A stretch of DNA of 64,000 nucleotides from Chrysogorgia sp. JL179-B06. Its lineage: Eukaryota > Cnidaria > Anthozoa > Scleralcyonacea > Chrysogorgiidae. The translations under genes were made by a program, and so were the position numbers. How positions within the stretch are numbered: position 1 is the first letter of the stretch; each line of letters begins with the position of its first letter. The DNA is taken from contig JAYKKM010000032.1 in the NCBI GenBank assembly GCA_035772405.1, positions 425,001-489,000 of the forward strand. The letters run 5' to 3'. Below the pieces are notes generated by a model that was not told where the DNA came from, did not search any database, and was given only the letters and a program-made list of their open reading frames with translations. Positions 34,767 to 46,095 of the stretch are shown here, piece after piece.

Positions 34767-36120
34767 CTAGATATACGGGAGAATATTGGGAATAATATGT
34801 TGAAAGTAAAATTGGAATAATTTAATTACTGTATAATCATAATTTTAATAGCTCATATGATGTTGCTCATATGAAGTACTCGAGGAAAGTGTTAATTATA
34901 GGAACCCCATGCACTTCGATCTTTGAATAGCTATGGCACAGACACACCAAATACCCATTTACGGATTTACCTCCTTCTATAATAACTATACATTCTTCAT
35001 AACGGAAAAAGTACGTCCTAACAATTGAATAACCAGCCGAAAACGTAATTTCGTTACATAAATATAAGCCATTCATAATATATTTTCAATATTTTTCATA
35101 TTCTCGGTAGTGAAACATGGGCAGTCAAGCAATATGACGTCAGAAGACTTGAACTTTTAAGGGTGATCTAAGGGTGATCGATTAACATTAGAAAGATTTT
35201 GCAAAGAGGACGCCAGTTTGGCCGACGTCGTGTTGTGAGAAAAATCAGATTTAGCAAGGAGATAAACAACAACGGCGTCCTTCGTTCTTTACAACAATTG
35301 CACACATTTTGACACATATAGTAATCTGTTTGGTGCGTGTGCGATTGTATGGATACGATATGATTAACTGAGAATATTCATGAAAATATCTTGAAAGTAC
35401 TCATGAATTATAACAAAGTTTTTCTTTTTCAAGCTTGAACTTTCATGTTAATCCTTCGCTTATGTACTTTCTAATTTAGATTGCAGATAAACAAACAATG
35501 AATATAGTCTAACCTATGAATGTATCGGTTTTAGATAGTTTTACAACGTTAGGAAAGTAATTTAAAATTTTTACAAAGGAACAATGTTCAGGTAAGCCAC
35601 AACGGTGTCTAAAAACTATTTTTCATGGTGCTTATCCACATATTTACTAATTGAAACGTAAACAGTGTGAATTTAAGCATTTGAAAGAAGTCATGGTAAA
35701 TTGACTACCGTATTTGATGTTTGAATCTTGTTTTATGACCTCCAAAACGCTCGAGTTCTACTAAAACGATTGTAGTGTTTGAGCTGAAGTCAACACTAAA
35801 CAACAGCTCTCACCACTCAGCGAGTTCACGTCGTCCTGAAGACGTGAAAATGCTCAGAGTTGCGTTGTAAACAGAACGAGGACGGTGTTGAGAATACTCT
35901 TGGGACTACAAATTATTCATTCTCTTTGTTTCGCATGAAGAATTCTTTGTTTTGAAGGCCGCGTCGTCGAGGTTGTCGCGTCGTAGATCTTAAAGTCCCT
36001 AGTGACGTCCTGGTGAGGACGTGACAACATTGAAATGGCGTCGTGAAATTCACGAAGATAACGTCGCCACTAATATCGGAAGTAAAAATGAATCGGATTC
36101 TAAATCTGTCTATTGAAAAG

Positions 36121-36350
36121 ACAGGGTGACGTCAGAAGAGCTAAGAGGACGTTTGGGTTGGGTTGGTTTGGTCACGTGCAGAGGATGGATCAAGATAAAT
36201 GTGCCTGGAAGAAAAAGGGAGGCCTGTAATAGGAAGATATGGGAGCAGGTTGTGAAAACAGATTTGGAGAAGAAGGGTTTGCTTAAGGAACTGGTATTAG
36301 ATCGTTTTACATGAAAAGTATGCAAGCATGGAAAATGGCCGTTAAATCAC
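36121..36350 (+). pseudogene. LINE ORF2 C-terminal tail in intron 2
   Basis: Frames read LGWVGLVTCR and, shifted, RLGWFGHVQRMD-like sequence, then TDLEKKGLLKELVLDRFT. This is the RLRWFGHVxRM ... DxKxxGL ... ALDR tail of RTE/Craniata-type LINEs. An (AAT)n run directly follows, a usual 3' terminus. It is antisense to the host gene. Confidence 0.62.
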
Positions 36351-36784
36351 TGAATAATACTACCAATAATAATAATGATGAATATAACCTCTATGGTTAT
36401 ATTTGAGTCGCCTTTTGTCTAAAATTATGTTTCGCTTTGACCCTTGTAAGGAGTCGTGACACCAAAGAGGCGACTACCTTGGCTTACTTGGGCCAATGGT
36501 CATTGCCAACTCGAAAGCTCACGTTATTTTGGCTATGCATTCACACTGATAAAATATAGTACCACAATTATATTTCTTATTTGTAAATTTAACTTGATGT
36601 AATATATTATGTTGTGCGAGATAAATTTGAACTTGAACTTGGGTCGCTTATAATAACTAGCTTTCAAGACAACACTCACCCAACGAATATTGGCCGATTA
36701 AAACGAATCACGCAAAAGGCGTACTCGGAACTACCGGTTGGTCTTAGCCAATCATGTGTACGAGATTTGGTCCTACCATGTACG

Positions 36785-36846
36785 GCTTATATATATGATA
36801 ATCTCCCGCGGCGAGATTATCACCCTCGCTTGCGAGGGGATAATTA
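36785..36846. repeat. GATTATC hairpin of a MITE end
   Basis: GATAATCTCCCGCGGCGAGATTATCACCCTCG followed by CTTGCGAGGGGATAATT forms nested inverted repeats. It lies just outside the exon 2 donor. Confidence 0.5.
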
Positions 36847-36860
36847 ATTTATAAGCTTAC

Positions 36861-37133
36861 CTTTTCGAGGTAGTGGTAAATCGTTAGCATCGAAGTCCGT
36901 TCCATAAAATAAAAAGGCTCGCGTCTGCTTATCATTCTGTAGAGTTCGGTTCTCAGTTATGTAACACTCGCCTTGGCTACACTTTCGTATATTGTCTTCA
37001 CCAGTAAAATGTGTCCACCACACTACAATTGGGATATTATTATCTTGGGAATATTGGTAAGGATTGACGTACTTAACAAATTCATCACCATAATCTTGGT
37101 CTGCGCCATAATTAAAGTGTGCTGGTTCGTTTT
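36861..37133 (-). CDS. FUT10-like: FUT10/FUT11-like fucosyltransferase, exon 2 of 3
   Basis: The exon encodes NEPAHFNYGADQDYGDEF, then NIPIVVWWTHFTGEDN, a Cys pair (CSQGEC) and TRAFLFYGTDFDANDLPLPR, the signature N-terminal half of FUT10/11. Acceptor TATCTTTTAG| and donor AAAAG|GTAAGC fit well. The exon starts in phase 1 and ends in phase 1, as required by exons 1 and 3. Confidence 0.93.
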
Positions 37134-37197
37134 CTAAAAGATACACAGATATTTGTTTGTTCGGTTGTGGGGTTTTACTGTATTACATACATTCATG

Positions 37198-37909
37198 CAG
37201 GGCCGCATTAACCAATGGGCACACTGGGCAAGTGCCCAGGGGCCCGAAATTTTTAGGGGCCCAAAAAATAATCAACAGTCATACGTCATTCAGTAAATTC
37301 AAACAAATATTTACCATTCAACATCGTATAATCACCTCACGTATTTATACTAAAATTCTATATTGATTTTTCTGTAAATTACGTAACTGAACTGAACAGA
37401 CGCGAGCATGAGAATAGTCACTGTTTTCAGAATGTTCAAAATCACTGTTTTCGTAACGCATGTTTTATATTAAAGTTAGAATAGAAAATAGCCTAAAATG
37501 GCCTCCTGGCCGTCTAAAAATTCAAAATTTCCTCGTAACAACATAAGAACGTATTACTTTTGTCCTTGACGGGAAAATGCGCCGTCGTCGACCTTACAGT
37601 CCATCTTTTTAAATTTAGCGTTAATAAATGTTTTCCTGTGGATGGTTACAAATTAATATATTGAAGTCTAATTTGGACAAAATTTATATGTTAAATATAA
37701 TAAAATGTGCCATTGAAAACATGTTTTAAAACTTTTAAGATTTTGCTTAAAAGTGTTGTCAGAATAGACGAAATGCCATTTCGGATACATCAATTTCAAA
37801 AATTTTTAAAAGGGAGGACACCCCTCCTACAGTCTACAGACGCCGACCCATAACAAGGGCCCAAAATTTTCTAGTGCCCAGGGCCTCACCAGAGGTTAAT
37901 GCAGCCCTG
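37198..37909. mobile_element. 712-bp non-autonomous hAT element
   Basis: Ends CAGGGCCGCATTAACCAATG and GAGGTTAATGCAGCCCTG with internal GTGCCCAGGGGCCC / AGTGCCCAGGGCC repeats are flanked by a perfect 8-bp duplication CATTCATG (37190-37197 and 37910-37917). It is 64 bp upstream of exon 2, so it sits at the branch-point side of the intron. Confidence 0.88.
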
Positions 37910-37917
37910 CATTCATG

Positions 37918-38892
37918 AACCAAGTTCAATAACTAGGTCTGAAGGACAGTACAAAGTTTTATAGAATTATGTATCGTATTAAATAAAACAGTAGCATAAC
38001 GCATGACACAGGTTTAATGCCATGCAGGATTTTAGATCGCTTGCTTATAAAGGTGCAGTATTATTGATAGGTAATATACTGTTAGTTAGAAAAACAATTC
38101 TTGATCTTTACTATTTTAATCACAAGGTTGATAAAGGTGATAAGTTGGACAAAACATTATGGCATGAACTATGTCTATGGATAACATTTCACTGGCTAAT
38201 GCCCTGTGATTACAAAATCCTAATAAGAGAGTTATTGCTGCAAAATAAATGACAATGAACAATAAACATTATAAAAGTAAATTTTAGTATCCAGACGAGA
38301 AATAATGCTAGTCCGGTGTTTTGACGAAGTTAAAAGAAACGAATTCCGAAGACCAAGAAATACATGATTGATTTTGTAATAAAAAGTGCCATATATAATG
38401 GACTACATAATTAGCTCGACTGTTCGGTCTTTACAGTAAAATACCAAACCTTGGCAGCTATTGCTCGGCCAATACAGCAAGATCTCGGTTAGATATTTTA
38501 CCGTAAAGATCTCACTCTTGGTTATCAAGTAGTTAGCATTAAAATTATTTTACTGTCACAGAAAAAGTCAATCAGTCAATATCCCGTTTGATAAGTTGGC
38601 TAATAATATAATTATTGAGGCAGTTTCAAATGTTCTTAATTTGACAAATGTTCTTAATTTGACAATACTTCATATTACTGGAACAGCAACAAATTTCTCC
38701 GAGGCTACAATTATACAGCCAATAAATGGCCAACGAACAAGGTATGTCTTTATTGGGCATATAGAGGAAATTCATTGTTTCAACAACAGAAATTAATCAA
38801 TCTAACAATGCTTATGCACAACAGTCCCAGGCCAAAATGATAGACGCAAAAAAAAACTCTGACATGCTGCAACTATATACCATAATATTACA
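37918..38892. other. no gene seen; dispersed repeat
   Basis: 38093-38220 is the inverse partner of 25067-25182. The open frame at 38022-38252 overlaps that repeat and is not supported as a gene. Confidence 0.5.
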
Positions 38893-39478
38893 TGTTAGTA
38901 TCAACCAACTAGTGGTCTATTACAAATTCGGCATTCTGATTGGCTGAGCTACTAGTGGTATTGGTGATAGACCACTAGTAGCGTTATCCAATCACAAACC
39001 TTTTTGTAATTGGAATATTCCTATCCTGACCAATCAGAAGCCACGACATATTCACGCTGCAAGCAAAACCTGAAATCTAGGCCAAACATGACGTCCGCTA
39101 AAATTTATATACGAGTGATGAAATCATGAAAACTTTGGCCTGAAAGTAATGGAAAATTGTTCAGTTTGACATTTTCGAATAAGAAAATGAATTCGCTTAC
39201 GCCTATGGAGTATATCTACACCAAATTTGAAGCAAAGTAATTACAAACTCGTTTTTTGTTAGCGACTGTTTATCATGTGTCATCGAGCTACTCTACATTT
39301 TGAATGGTGGGACTTCTACAAACAAAAAGGTAAAACTATCTGAAAATTTGGAACAATGTTTGATAAGACTTTTTACGTCAAAGAAAGGTTGTTTATTGTT
39401 GATACTAAAACAATTAGACAACTCGCCCTCGTTGTCTATGATCAGATAGTCAACTCGGGCTCGTTGTCTAATTGTTAA
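38893..39478. mobile_element. family X MITE, inverse copy
   Basis: It runs from TTAGTATCAACCAACTAGTG to GTTGATACTAAAACAATTAG and ends in a shortened hairpin (ACAACTCGCCC ... GTTGTCTAATTGTTA). It is collinear with the inverse complement of 23931-24535. Confidence 0.75.
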
Positions 39479-39938
39479 GTATAGACAGAGAAAGGATGCC
39501 TGTGACTACAGTGGGACGGCATGCTATCCCGTAACCTTCTCAGTACCATAGCAACGTGTGAAAAAGTAGTGGCAGTTGTGGATAGCCAGCCCCAAGTGGG
39601 ACCCTCATAATATTTGGAAACAAATTCGAAATTCGGTACAACCCTTAGTTTGTACAAATTTAAAAGCAAGTTATCAAACTAAAATAATGCTGATTTTACA
39701 TTGTGTACAGCTAGCTACCTGTACACCACAATGTAATAATCTACATTTACCCATACAAACACAACTTAATTTACACGACGTTAATGTGTGTAACATAACA
39801 AAAATATGGATACACCTAATCACCACATAATGAAATATACATGTAGTTGCTATTCTAAAACTATTGGATGGACGGAGATGGAGAAAAGGTTACATACAGT
39901 ACAGGTGTCGGGCAATGGATTTGAAACACGCCAACAAC
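39479..39938. other. no feature seen
   Basis: No coding or repeat signal recognised. Confidence 0.4.
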
Positions 39939-40003
39939 TCAGACATAGTTTGACGATACTCTGGCTTTAAAAAGTTTTTTGAACGTAACTTTAAAAGTTA
40001 CTG

Positions 40004-40056
40004 TCCATGACCCAACGTTTCGACACTCCAACCTAGTGTCTTCATCAAGGTGATCG
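40004..40056 (-). ncRNA. hammerhead-like motif in left pLTR, degenerate
   Basis: The minus strand reads CACCTTGATGAAGACACT ... AGTGTCGAAACGTT. Relative to the right copy the core C of CTGATGA is changed (TTGATGA), so it is probably inactive. Confidence 0.3.
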
Positions 40057-40179
40057 TTGTAAAGGTAGGATCCCATGAACCGATGATGACGTTATTTATT
40101 AACAAGATGCAAATAAGCTTCTGGTAATAAACCACCGTCATCGCGATTCAATGGGGCGTGGCCGCTATTGATATGCCAA

Positions 40180-41479
40180 TTCTCCAACTTATGGTATATT
40201 GAGTCATTTGGCACAAGTTTTGTCACCAATTATTGGGAAATCAGAGAACAAAAATAACCTTGAATTTGCGGATTTTATTAAGAGTATTACTCTTAATACC
40301 GATGATGAATTGGTATCGTTTGACGTTATTTCTCTCTTCACCAAAATACCAGTTGATCTTGCTATCACAATTGCCGACAATATAGACTAAGACAGCATGT
40401 TACTTTAATTTAGATCAAAGAACATCGTTGCCTGTTGAATATCTAATAGAACTCGTGACTTTTTGTCTAAACACAACTAGTTTTGTGTATGTCTGTATGA
40501 CGGCACTTACTATCAACAGGTTTTTGGCACAGCCGTGGGTTCACCCGTATCTGCTGTGATTGCTAATTTAGTGATGGAAGACATTGAACAAAGAGATTAG
40601 CGTCCGCGCCAGTGAAGCCTTTGTTTTGGAAACGATGGATACCGCGGAAATGACATCATCGACGTAAGAATGAAGTTAAGAAATTATTTTGAACCACTTT
40701 AACTCAATAGAGCCTTCAATTCAATTCACAGTAGAACGTGAAAATAATTAATGTTTATCATTTTTGGATTTAGTCGTCAAACGAGCAGACCACGGGAAAT
40801 TAGAAACTGCTGTATACAGAAAACCAACACTGACAAATATCTTTCATTTGATTCTCACAACTCCATATGCCATAAGAAGTTCCTAGAACTTTGTTTTTGA
40901 GAGCTCAAGGCATACCATCTAGTTCCGATTCAAGGGAAATTGAGCGAAAACATGTATTCGACGCTTTAAAGGCGAATAACTATCCTAATGATTTTCTAAA
41001 AAACTGTTTAAAACCTGCAGTTACACCACCACGTACAAACCCTGAGAACGAAAGTTCGGTGATGGGTTTTGCGGTTGTTCCGTATATTCAAGGGATTACG
41101 GAACCAATTAAAAGAATCTTATGTAGTTTCAACATAAAAGTTTCTTCGGCAAAAACCTTTCTTGACGTTGCGTCATATTTTTGCGAAACCTAAGGATCGT
41201 ATGGCGAAGGAACAGAGGAAAGACGCCATTTATTCCATTCCGTGCAATGACTGTGATCAGAAGTACATCGGTCAGACTAAACGTCAATTTCGTACGCGTT
41301 TAAAAGAACACCAAAAGGCTGTTTTCTTTTCAAAAAAGGAAAATTCTGTTTTGCCGGAGCACGCGTGCGTAACCAACCATGAGATTGCGTGGGAAAATTC
41401 CAAAATTATTACCAGTAATCTGCGGTACCATTATAGACGTTGGCTGGAAGCTTGGCATATCAATAGCGCCCATCGATAA
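40180..41479 (+). pseudogene. PLE reverse transcriptase and GIY-YIG endonuclease, frameshifted
   Basis: RT motifs come first: EFADFIKSITLNTDDELVSF with DVISLFTKIPVDLAI (40.26-40.38 kb), then GTAVGSPVSAVIANLVMEDI (40.53-40.59 kb). The linker has RAQGIPSSSDSREIERKHVF, and the nuclease AIYSIPCNDCDQKYIGQTKR with QFRTRLKEH (GIY-YIG as KYIG, catalytic Arg in the following helix). At least four frame changes disable it. The nuclease segment (41162-41479) is the longest clean part. Confidence 0.85.
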
Positions 41480-41533
41480 CGTCATCATCGGTTCTATGAG
41501 GGTATATAAATAGGGATCCTAACTTTACAACAA

Positions 41534-41588
41534 TCACCCCTGATGAAGACACTAGATTGGAGTGTCGAAACGTTGGGTCATGGACAGT
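41534..41588 (+). ncRNA. candidate hammerhead ribozyme motif in right pLTR
   Basis: Core CTGATGA (41540-41546), stem II GACACT/AGTGTC with loop AGATTGG, core GAAA (41567-41570), then CGTT as a one-pair stem III and cleavage triplet. Upstream ATCACCC can pair with GGGTCAT as stem I with one mismatch. Hammerhead motifs are known in PLE terminal repeats. An extra A between CTGATGA and stem II departs from the consensus, so activity is doubtful. Confidence 0.38.
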
Positions 41589-41776
41589 AACTTTTACAGT
41601 TACGTTCAAAAAACATTTTAAAGCCAGAGTAGCGTCAAACTATGTCTGATTTATCACTTGGTTGCGTTGGGAAATTATTTGTTGTATGCCAACAACTGCA
41701 ACAAACCTCGCACCCAGGTAATTCGTCTTTGGCGTAGCAGAAATGGCCGAGTAGAAATATTTTCTCTCGCGTTAGC

Positions 41777-41896
41777 GGAAAATCCCTGGGTGCATACAAC
41801 TACAATCTAAAACAGAGGAAAATCCATGGGTGCATACAACTACAATCTAAAACAGAGGAAAATCCATGGGTGCATACAACTACAATCTAAAATACA
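41777..41896. repeat. three 40-bp tandem repeats
   Basis: GGAAAATCCATGGGTGCATA plus CAACTACAATCTAAAACAGA occurs three times; the first copy has CCTGGG in place of CATGGG. Confidence 0.9.
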
Positions 41897-42104
41897 AGAG
41901 TTATATAAATTTCAAAGTAATAAAAAATGTTTGACAAGTGTTTCTTGCGATTAGCAAGTTAAAATGAAAAACGACTGTTTCTAGACACAGGTCATGTACA
42001 GCATCATCCCAAGGGAGTTCGCTGTTCTCCACTCAAACAGATAATAATCTAAAATAAAAGACAATATATAACTATGCCAAGACTACAGTATAAATATCTC
42101 ATTT

Positions 42105-42185
42105 ATTATCCCCTCGCCCGGCGCGAAGCGCCGGCCGAAGGCCGAAGGCCTGAGGGCGAGGGTGATAATATCGACCGGCGTTTAG
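42105..42185. repeat. GC-rich hairpin (TTATCCCCTCGC family)
   Basis: TTATCCCCTCGCCCGGCGCG and GCCGAAGGCCGAAGGCCTGA followed by GGGCGAGGGTGATAA pair as a long hairpin in otherwise AT-rich DNA. Confidence 0.7.
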
Positions 42186-43108
42186 TCCCTTATCACGCGA
42201 GATCCAAGCGGATGCCTATCTCGAATGCAATTTAATTTTATATATATATTGAAGATCAACGGCCCATGCGCGGCATCGGGAAATTTGGCCCTGGTAACTA
42301 GATATGGTGTGAATGAAGATTTGAGTTCAAAAAGATCGTGAAAAGGCAGTGAAAATGCAATATATCGTCGTCCGAAGATGTCAAGTTCGTAAATCAAGTT
42401 CGTAAATCAAGTTTTATACGTGGCGTCAAAACTAAAGGTAAACCCGTTTTCGGTTTTTTAAACCTGTTAGTCAGTTACAAAGATAGTTTGGCAAACATGT
42501 CCGAGTATGTTATTCAGGCTTTTATTTGATGTATAGCATGATTTTCTTGGGGTCCTACTAAACACCGTCCCGGACGTCCGTGGCTGTCCGTGAAGTTATT
42601 TTAACCGCCCGTGGCCAATACTGTTCTAGTTTAGCTGTTTACTTATCTTTACTGACTTAGTTTTCTGCGTAAATACGACATATACTTCACTTTTACGCCA
42701 TTCGTAAACATGAAATGAAACGCCATTTTGTCCCCTCCCCGGAGGCATGGGGGCCAGTGTGCTAATCCCGGCCGGCGTTTATGGCCATAGAGATTATAAA
42801 TAATATTATTTTTTATCTCTATGTTTATGTCAGTGTATGTAAAACTTTATTATTTTAAACATGCAGGCCTCATGCTCATCAGCAAAAGCTGGTTTCCACA
42901 CTAAATATAAATACAAATATAAAGAACAAAAAAAAATGGTAAACTACATTTTTATAACATTTATTAAAATGTCCCCTGTAACCGAATAGTCGTGACTGTT
43001 AACTCTCATGCACAGAGGTGGAAAAAGTTTTTTTCTGGGAACTAGGCTCCCAGGATCAATAATGTCCTTAATTCGCATGCAGCTATCATTTCTGAGTTCT
43101 AGCGCATT

Positions 43109-43825
43109 TCACGCGCTTTCGCTGTCCGCATGTTGCGTTTTTGGTATGACCAGTTGTCCATCTGTTGACTTGACAATCTTTTGTTTTTTCGGCGCACCTT
43201 TCAGAAACTTCTGGAACATGGTTTCCTTTTCCTTCATGGATTTCGTTGCCCAGTTGGCTTGGCTGATTTTGAACTTGGCCATCCATGGAGCAACTTCATA
43301 ATTCCCCATCCCGTAAAGCGCACGTCGCACATCGGCGTACTGAAATTGAACAATTTTAAAAATCTTCTCCACCAAATCAGGGATTTTTTGTACTTTCCAA
43401 TCACAAGAAAGTTTCAAAATATGGTTCATGCTTTCGCACGAATTGTTTTTCCAGTTGATTGGAACGGATTTGTTTTGCTTGGTTGGAAGGAAGACGAATT
43501 CTAACAGCGTTTTTAATAGTTTATCGAAATACGGAAGGAATTTTGGCAAACTACCAGAATATTTTTCCTGTAGCTCGAAACCTGTCAATTGAAATTCATA
43601 TTCATCTTCTGAAGCCAAAAGACCGTTTTGCCCAAAAATATCGCGTGTTACCTCTTTGACTTGTCCATCGCTGGCTCCCACCTTTCCACGGAGATAGCGT
43701 TTCACATTCTCTTCGATGTGACGCCGGCAGAGGAAACGATGCGACGATGGGAATAATTGCTTCATCGCTTTTGTTAGGGCTTTCTCTTCATCAGACCCCA
43801 ATAGAAGATGGCGGCCATCATTCAA
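43109..43825 (-). pseudogene. MULE transposase, C-terminal portion
   Basis: The 238-residue frame starts inside the catalytic domain (NDGRHLLLGSDEEKALTKAM, FPSSHRFLCRRHIEENVKRY: the TDGExAL...FP..xxxxCxxHxxxN pattern of MULEs). It continues through PINWKNNSCESMNHILKLSC and YADVRRALYGMGNYEVAPW. Upstream catalytic motifs are missing, so the copy is internally deleted and cannot be autonomous, though the remaining frame is intact. Confidence 0.8.
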
Positions 43826-44163
43826 TATGTCTTTATTTTAGCTAGTCATCCCGCTTACGCGGTGATGACGTAAATCAGCTGTTATTTCTAAAATAAAACA
43901 TGTTATGTTTGGGTAATGTTTTAAATATGAGGAATTTTTATATGGAAATCAAGCCTCCCATTTCGATTATTTAGTTAGCAGACGTAGCACTTGATAAGTT
44001 GTCTGCTGAAATGCATCGTGCTCTTTTCTTTTAAGCCTATTATTTTCTCAGGTCTTTAAACAGTTCTTTTAAGAACTCATCTCTTTTTCGCGATCTTTAC
44101 TCCAACATTACGCCATTCTTAGATTATTGGTAAATGTGTTTATATATAAGCAGTTTCAGAACG

Positions 44164-44288
44164 TCATTCGGCATAATTTTACATGCACCTCCTCCAACAT
44201 CATTTACTGCATTTCTTGCAGTAAATGTTGTAAACTTTACATCGGTGAAACGGGCCAACGTCTATCTGACAGATTTGCCGAACACCTT
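44164..44288 (+). pseudogene. GIY-YIG (PLE) fragment captured inside the MULE
   Basis: The frame reading HNFTCTSSNIIYCISCSKC, then CKLYIGETGQRLSDRFAEHL, is the N-terminal half of a Penelope-type GIY-YIG domain with the KLYIG and R-x(7)-EH elements. It abuts the right TIR exactly at TATGGCCATA. It is antisense to the transposase fragment. Confidence 0.75.
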
Positions 44289-44527
44289 TTATGGCCATAA
44301 ACGCCGGCCGGGATTAGCACACTGGCCCCCATGCCTCCGGGGAGGGGACAAAATGGCGTTTCATTTCATGTTTACGAATGGCGTAAAAGTGAAGTATATG
44401 TCGTATTTAGTAGAAAACTAAGTCAGTAAAGATAAGTAAACAGCTAAACTAGAACAGTATTGGCCACGGGCGGTTAAAATAACTTCACGGACGTCCGCGG
44501 ACGGTGTTTAGTAGGACCGTTTTCTTG

Positions 44528-45555
44528 CGTTAGTAGTTCAAAAGATATCGTCGTCTGAATATCTAAAATATTTATACGGAGTTTGTCAATCCAATCCAAG
44601 CGTCGTCGCTTTTTTCAAGCTGTTAGGTATCAGTTACAAAAATATTTTTGTAGGTATGTCAGAGGCTGTTAATGAAGCTTTCATTAGATATGTAGAATGA
44701 GTTCTTAGAGTTAGTACTTCAAAAGATATTGTGGTCGGAACTCGGAACATTTCACTTTTGGCATGTCGTCATGGCAACCGAAATTTAAAATTATTATAAC
44801 ACCAACCCAAGTCAGTTTTAGGATTACGATTTGCGTTAGGATTAGGATTAGGGTTAGGATTAGGGTTAGTGATTATTTGAATTTCGGTTTGTTGATATAT
44901 CGAGAAAGCGCCAATCAGACATCACAAAATCACTCTTTGCAGGGCTTTCGCTCAAAATTGAATAGTCCTTACATAAGATATACCAATAAATTATGTGCTT
45001 TATTATAATATTGCAGAATAACAAATGTTAATACAAATTTTGAATGGCAGATTTTATACTTTTATTTAAATTATCCATCACCATTGTTTCACTCGGTCAC
45101 TTTGCAACCCCATCCACAATGGAATAATTGCAATACTTGTTAATTAGCTATATAGTGAGTACCAGTACTGGTGGTAAGGATGTAAAAAAGTACAGATTAT
45201 AGCTGTGTTTATACTGCAAGTCTATAGGACTAACCAGGACCAACCTGGCTGGATGCCACCTTGGGCCTGGCTAACCTGGCTTACATTTTACTCACTTTAA
45301 TAGTGTAAACATATACCATACTGGCTATAATAACAATCAGCATTTATGCTCATCTGATATTATGGCATATGCCCTTCTAGCCAATGGCTTAGTGTGTCTG
45401 TTTAATTTCACCTTTGTCCTGGATAGTAGGCCTGGACAGTGCCAGTCCTAGGCTTTCAATGTATATTTTACACAGCTTTTGAAGGATAAATACTGTATAA
45501 TGTATAATTGGGTAGGTTAACACTCACTGTGTCAGGGGAACATGTTAGGATCAAA
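44528..45555. other. no gene seen; telomere-like run and old duplication
   Basis: GGATTAGGGTTAGGATTAGG at 44827-44871 is telomere-like. The 42430-42549 plus 44528-44600 sequence resembles 44625-44750 (TATGTCAGAGGCTGTTAATG versus CATGTCCGAGTATGTTATTC), an ancient tandem duplication whose first unit the MULE later split. Confidence 0.5.
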
Positions 45556-45625
45556 CTAGCCTGCGAGCCGGCTCTCTGCGGGTTGGGGGAGGGCGGGCTG
45601 GGGGAGGGCGGGTCGCAGGCTATTT
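45556..45625. mobile_element. small GC-rich MITE with G-quadruplex potential
   Basis: It is bounded by AGCCTGCGA and TCGCAGGCT. The interior GGGTTGGGGGAGGGCGGGCT plus GGGGGAGGGCGGG has more than four G3+ runs. A partial inverse copy (AGAGAGCCGGCTCGCAGG) is at 57013-57030. Confidence 0.6.
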
Positions 45626-45893
45626 CATCCTGAATTAATATATATATATTGGTGAAATAATTAGATTAAGCAATATCGTTCTTTGTTGTTTTTTTTGGGC
45701 TTTTGTCATTTCAATTTTTGAAATTGTGTTACCGGTACTTGAATACCATTGAAATACTGGTACATGAATGTGCATAATTATATAATATTAATAAAAGTTA
45801 AGAAACAGAAGTCTTCTAAAAGAATAAAAGGTTTATCAGACTTATCAATTTGGTCTAGGATAAATAGGTATGGAATCTTTTGGTATCTGCTAC

Positions 45894-46095
45894 TAACAAT
45901 TAGACAATAAGGAACATGCAGATTACATTATTACAGTAGGGTACATGTATCTGCTTATACTGACAATTAGACAATAAGGAACATGCAGATTACATTATTA
46001 CAGTAGGGTACATGTATCTGTTTATACTGACAATTAGCCAATAAGGAACATGCAGATTACATTATTACAGTAGGGTACATGTATGTACAAGGTTA
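45894..46095. repeat. 67-bp tandem repeat, three copies
   Basis: Units begin at 45894, 45961 and 46028 (ACAATTAGACAATAAGGAAC ... GTACATGTATCTG). They are nearly identical, so the array is recent. The third unit is slightly truncated. Confidence 0.92.

Larger units (their letters stand above)
34767..36860 (-). other. FUT10-like intron 2 (2,094 bp)
   Basis: Bounded by AAAAG|GTAAGC (exon 2 side) and TATCTAG| (exon 3 side) on the minus strand. It contains a LINE tail and a GATTATC hairpin. The remainder shows no recognised feature. Confidence 0.85.
39939..41648 (+). mobile_element. Penelope-like element with inverted terminal repeats
   Basis: About 160-170 bp at each end (39939-40097 and 41478-41648) are near-identical inverse complements (AACGTCATCATCGGTTC ... 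GAGTGTCGAAACGTTGGGTC ... CAAACTATGTCTG). Inverted pLTR-like ends are a hallmark of some PLE copies. Between them lies the RT/GIY-YIG coding region. Confidence 0.85.
42550..44519 (-). mobile_element. 1,970-bp MULE with 230-bp terminal inverted repeats
   Basis: TIRs 42550-42787 and 44290-44519 (GGTCCTACTAAACACCGTCC ... GCCGGCGTTTATGGCCATA) are nearly identical inverse complements. A perfect 8-bp duplication TTTTCTTG flanks it (42542-42549 and 44520-44527). Long TIRs, an 8-9 bp duplication and a MULE-type transposase fragment agree. Confidence 0.9.
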
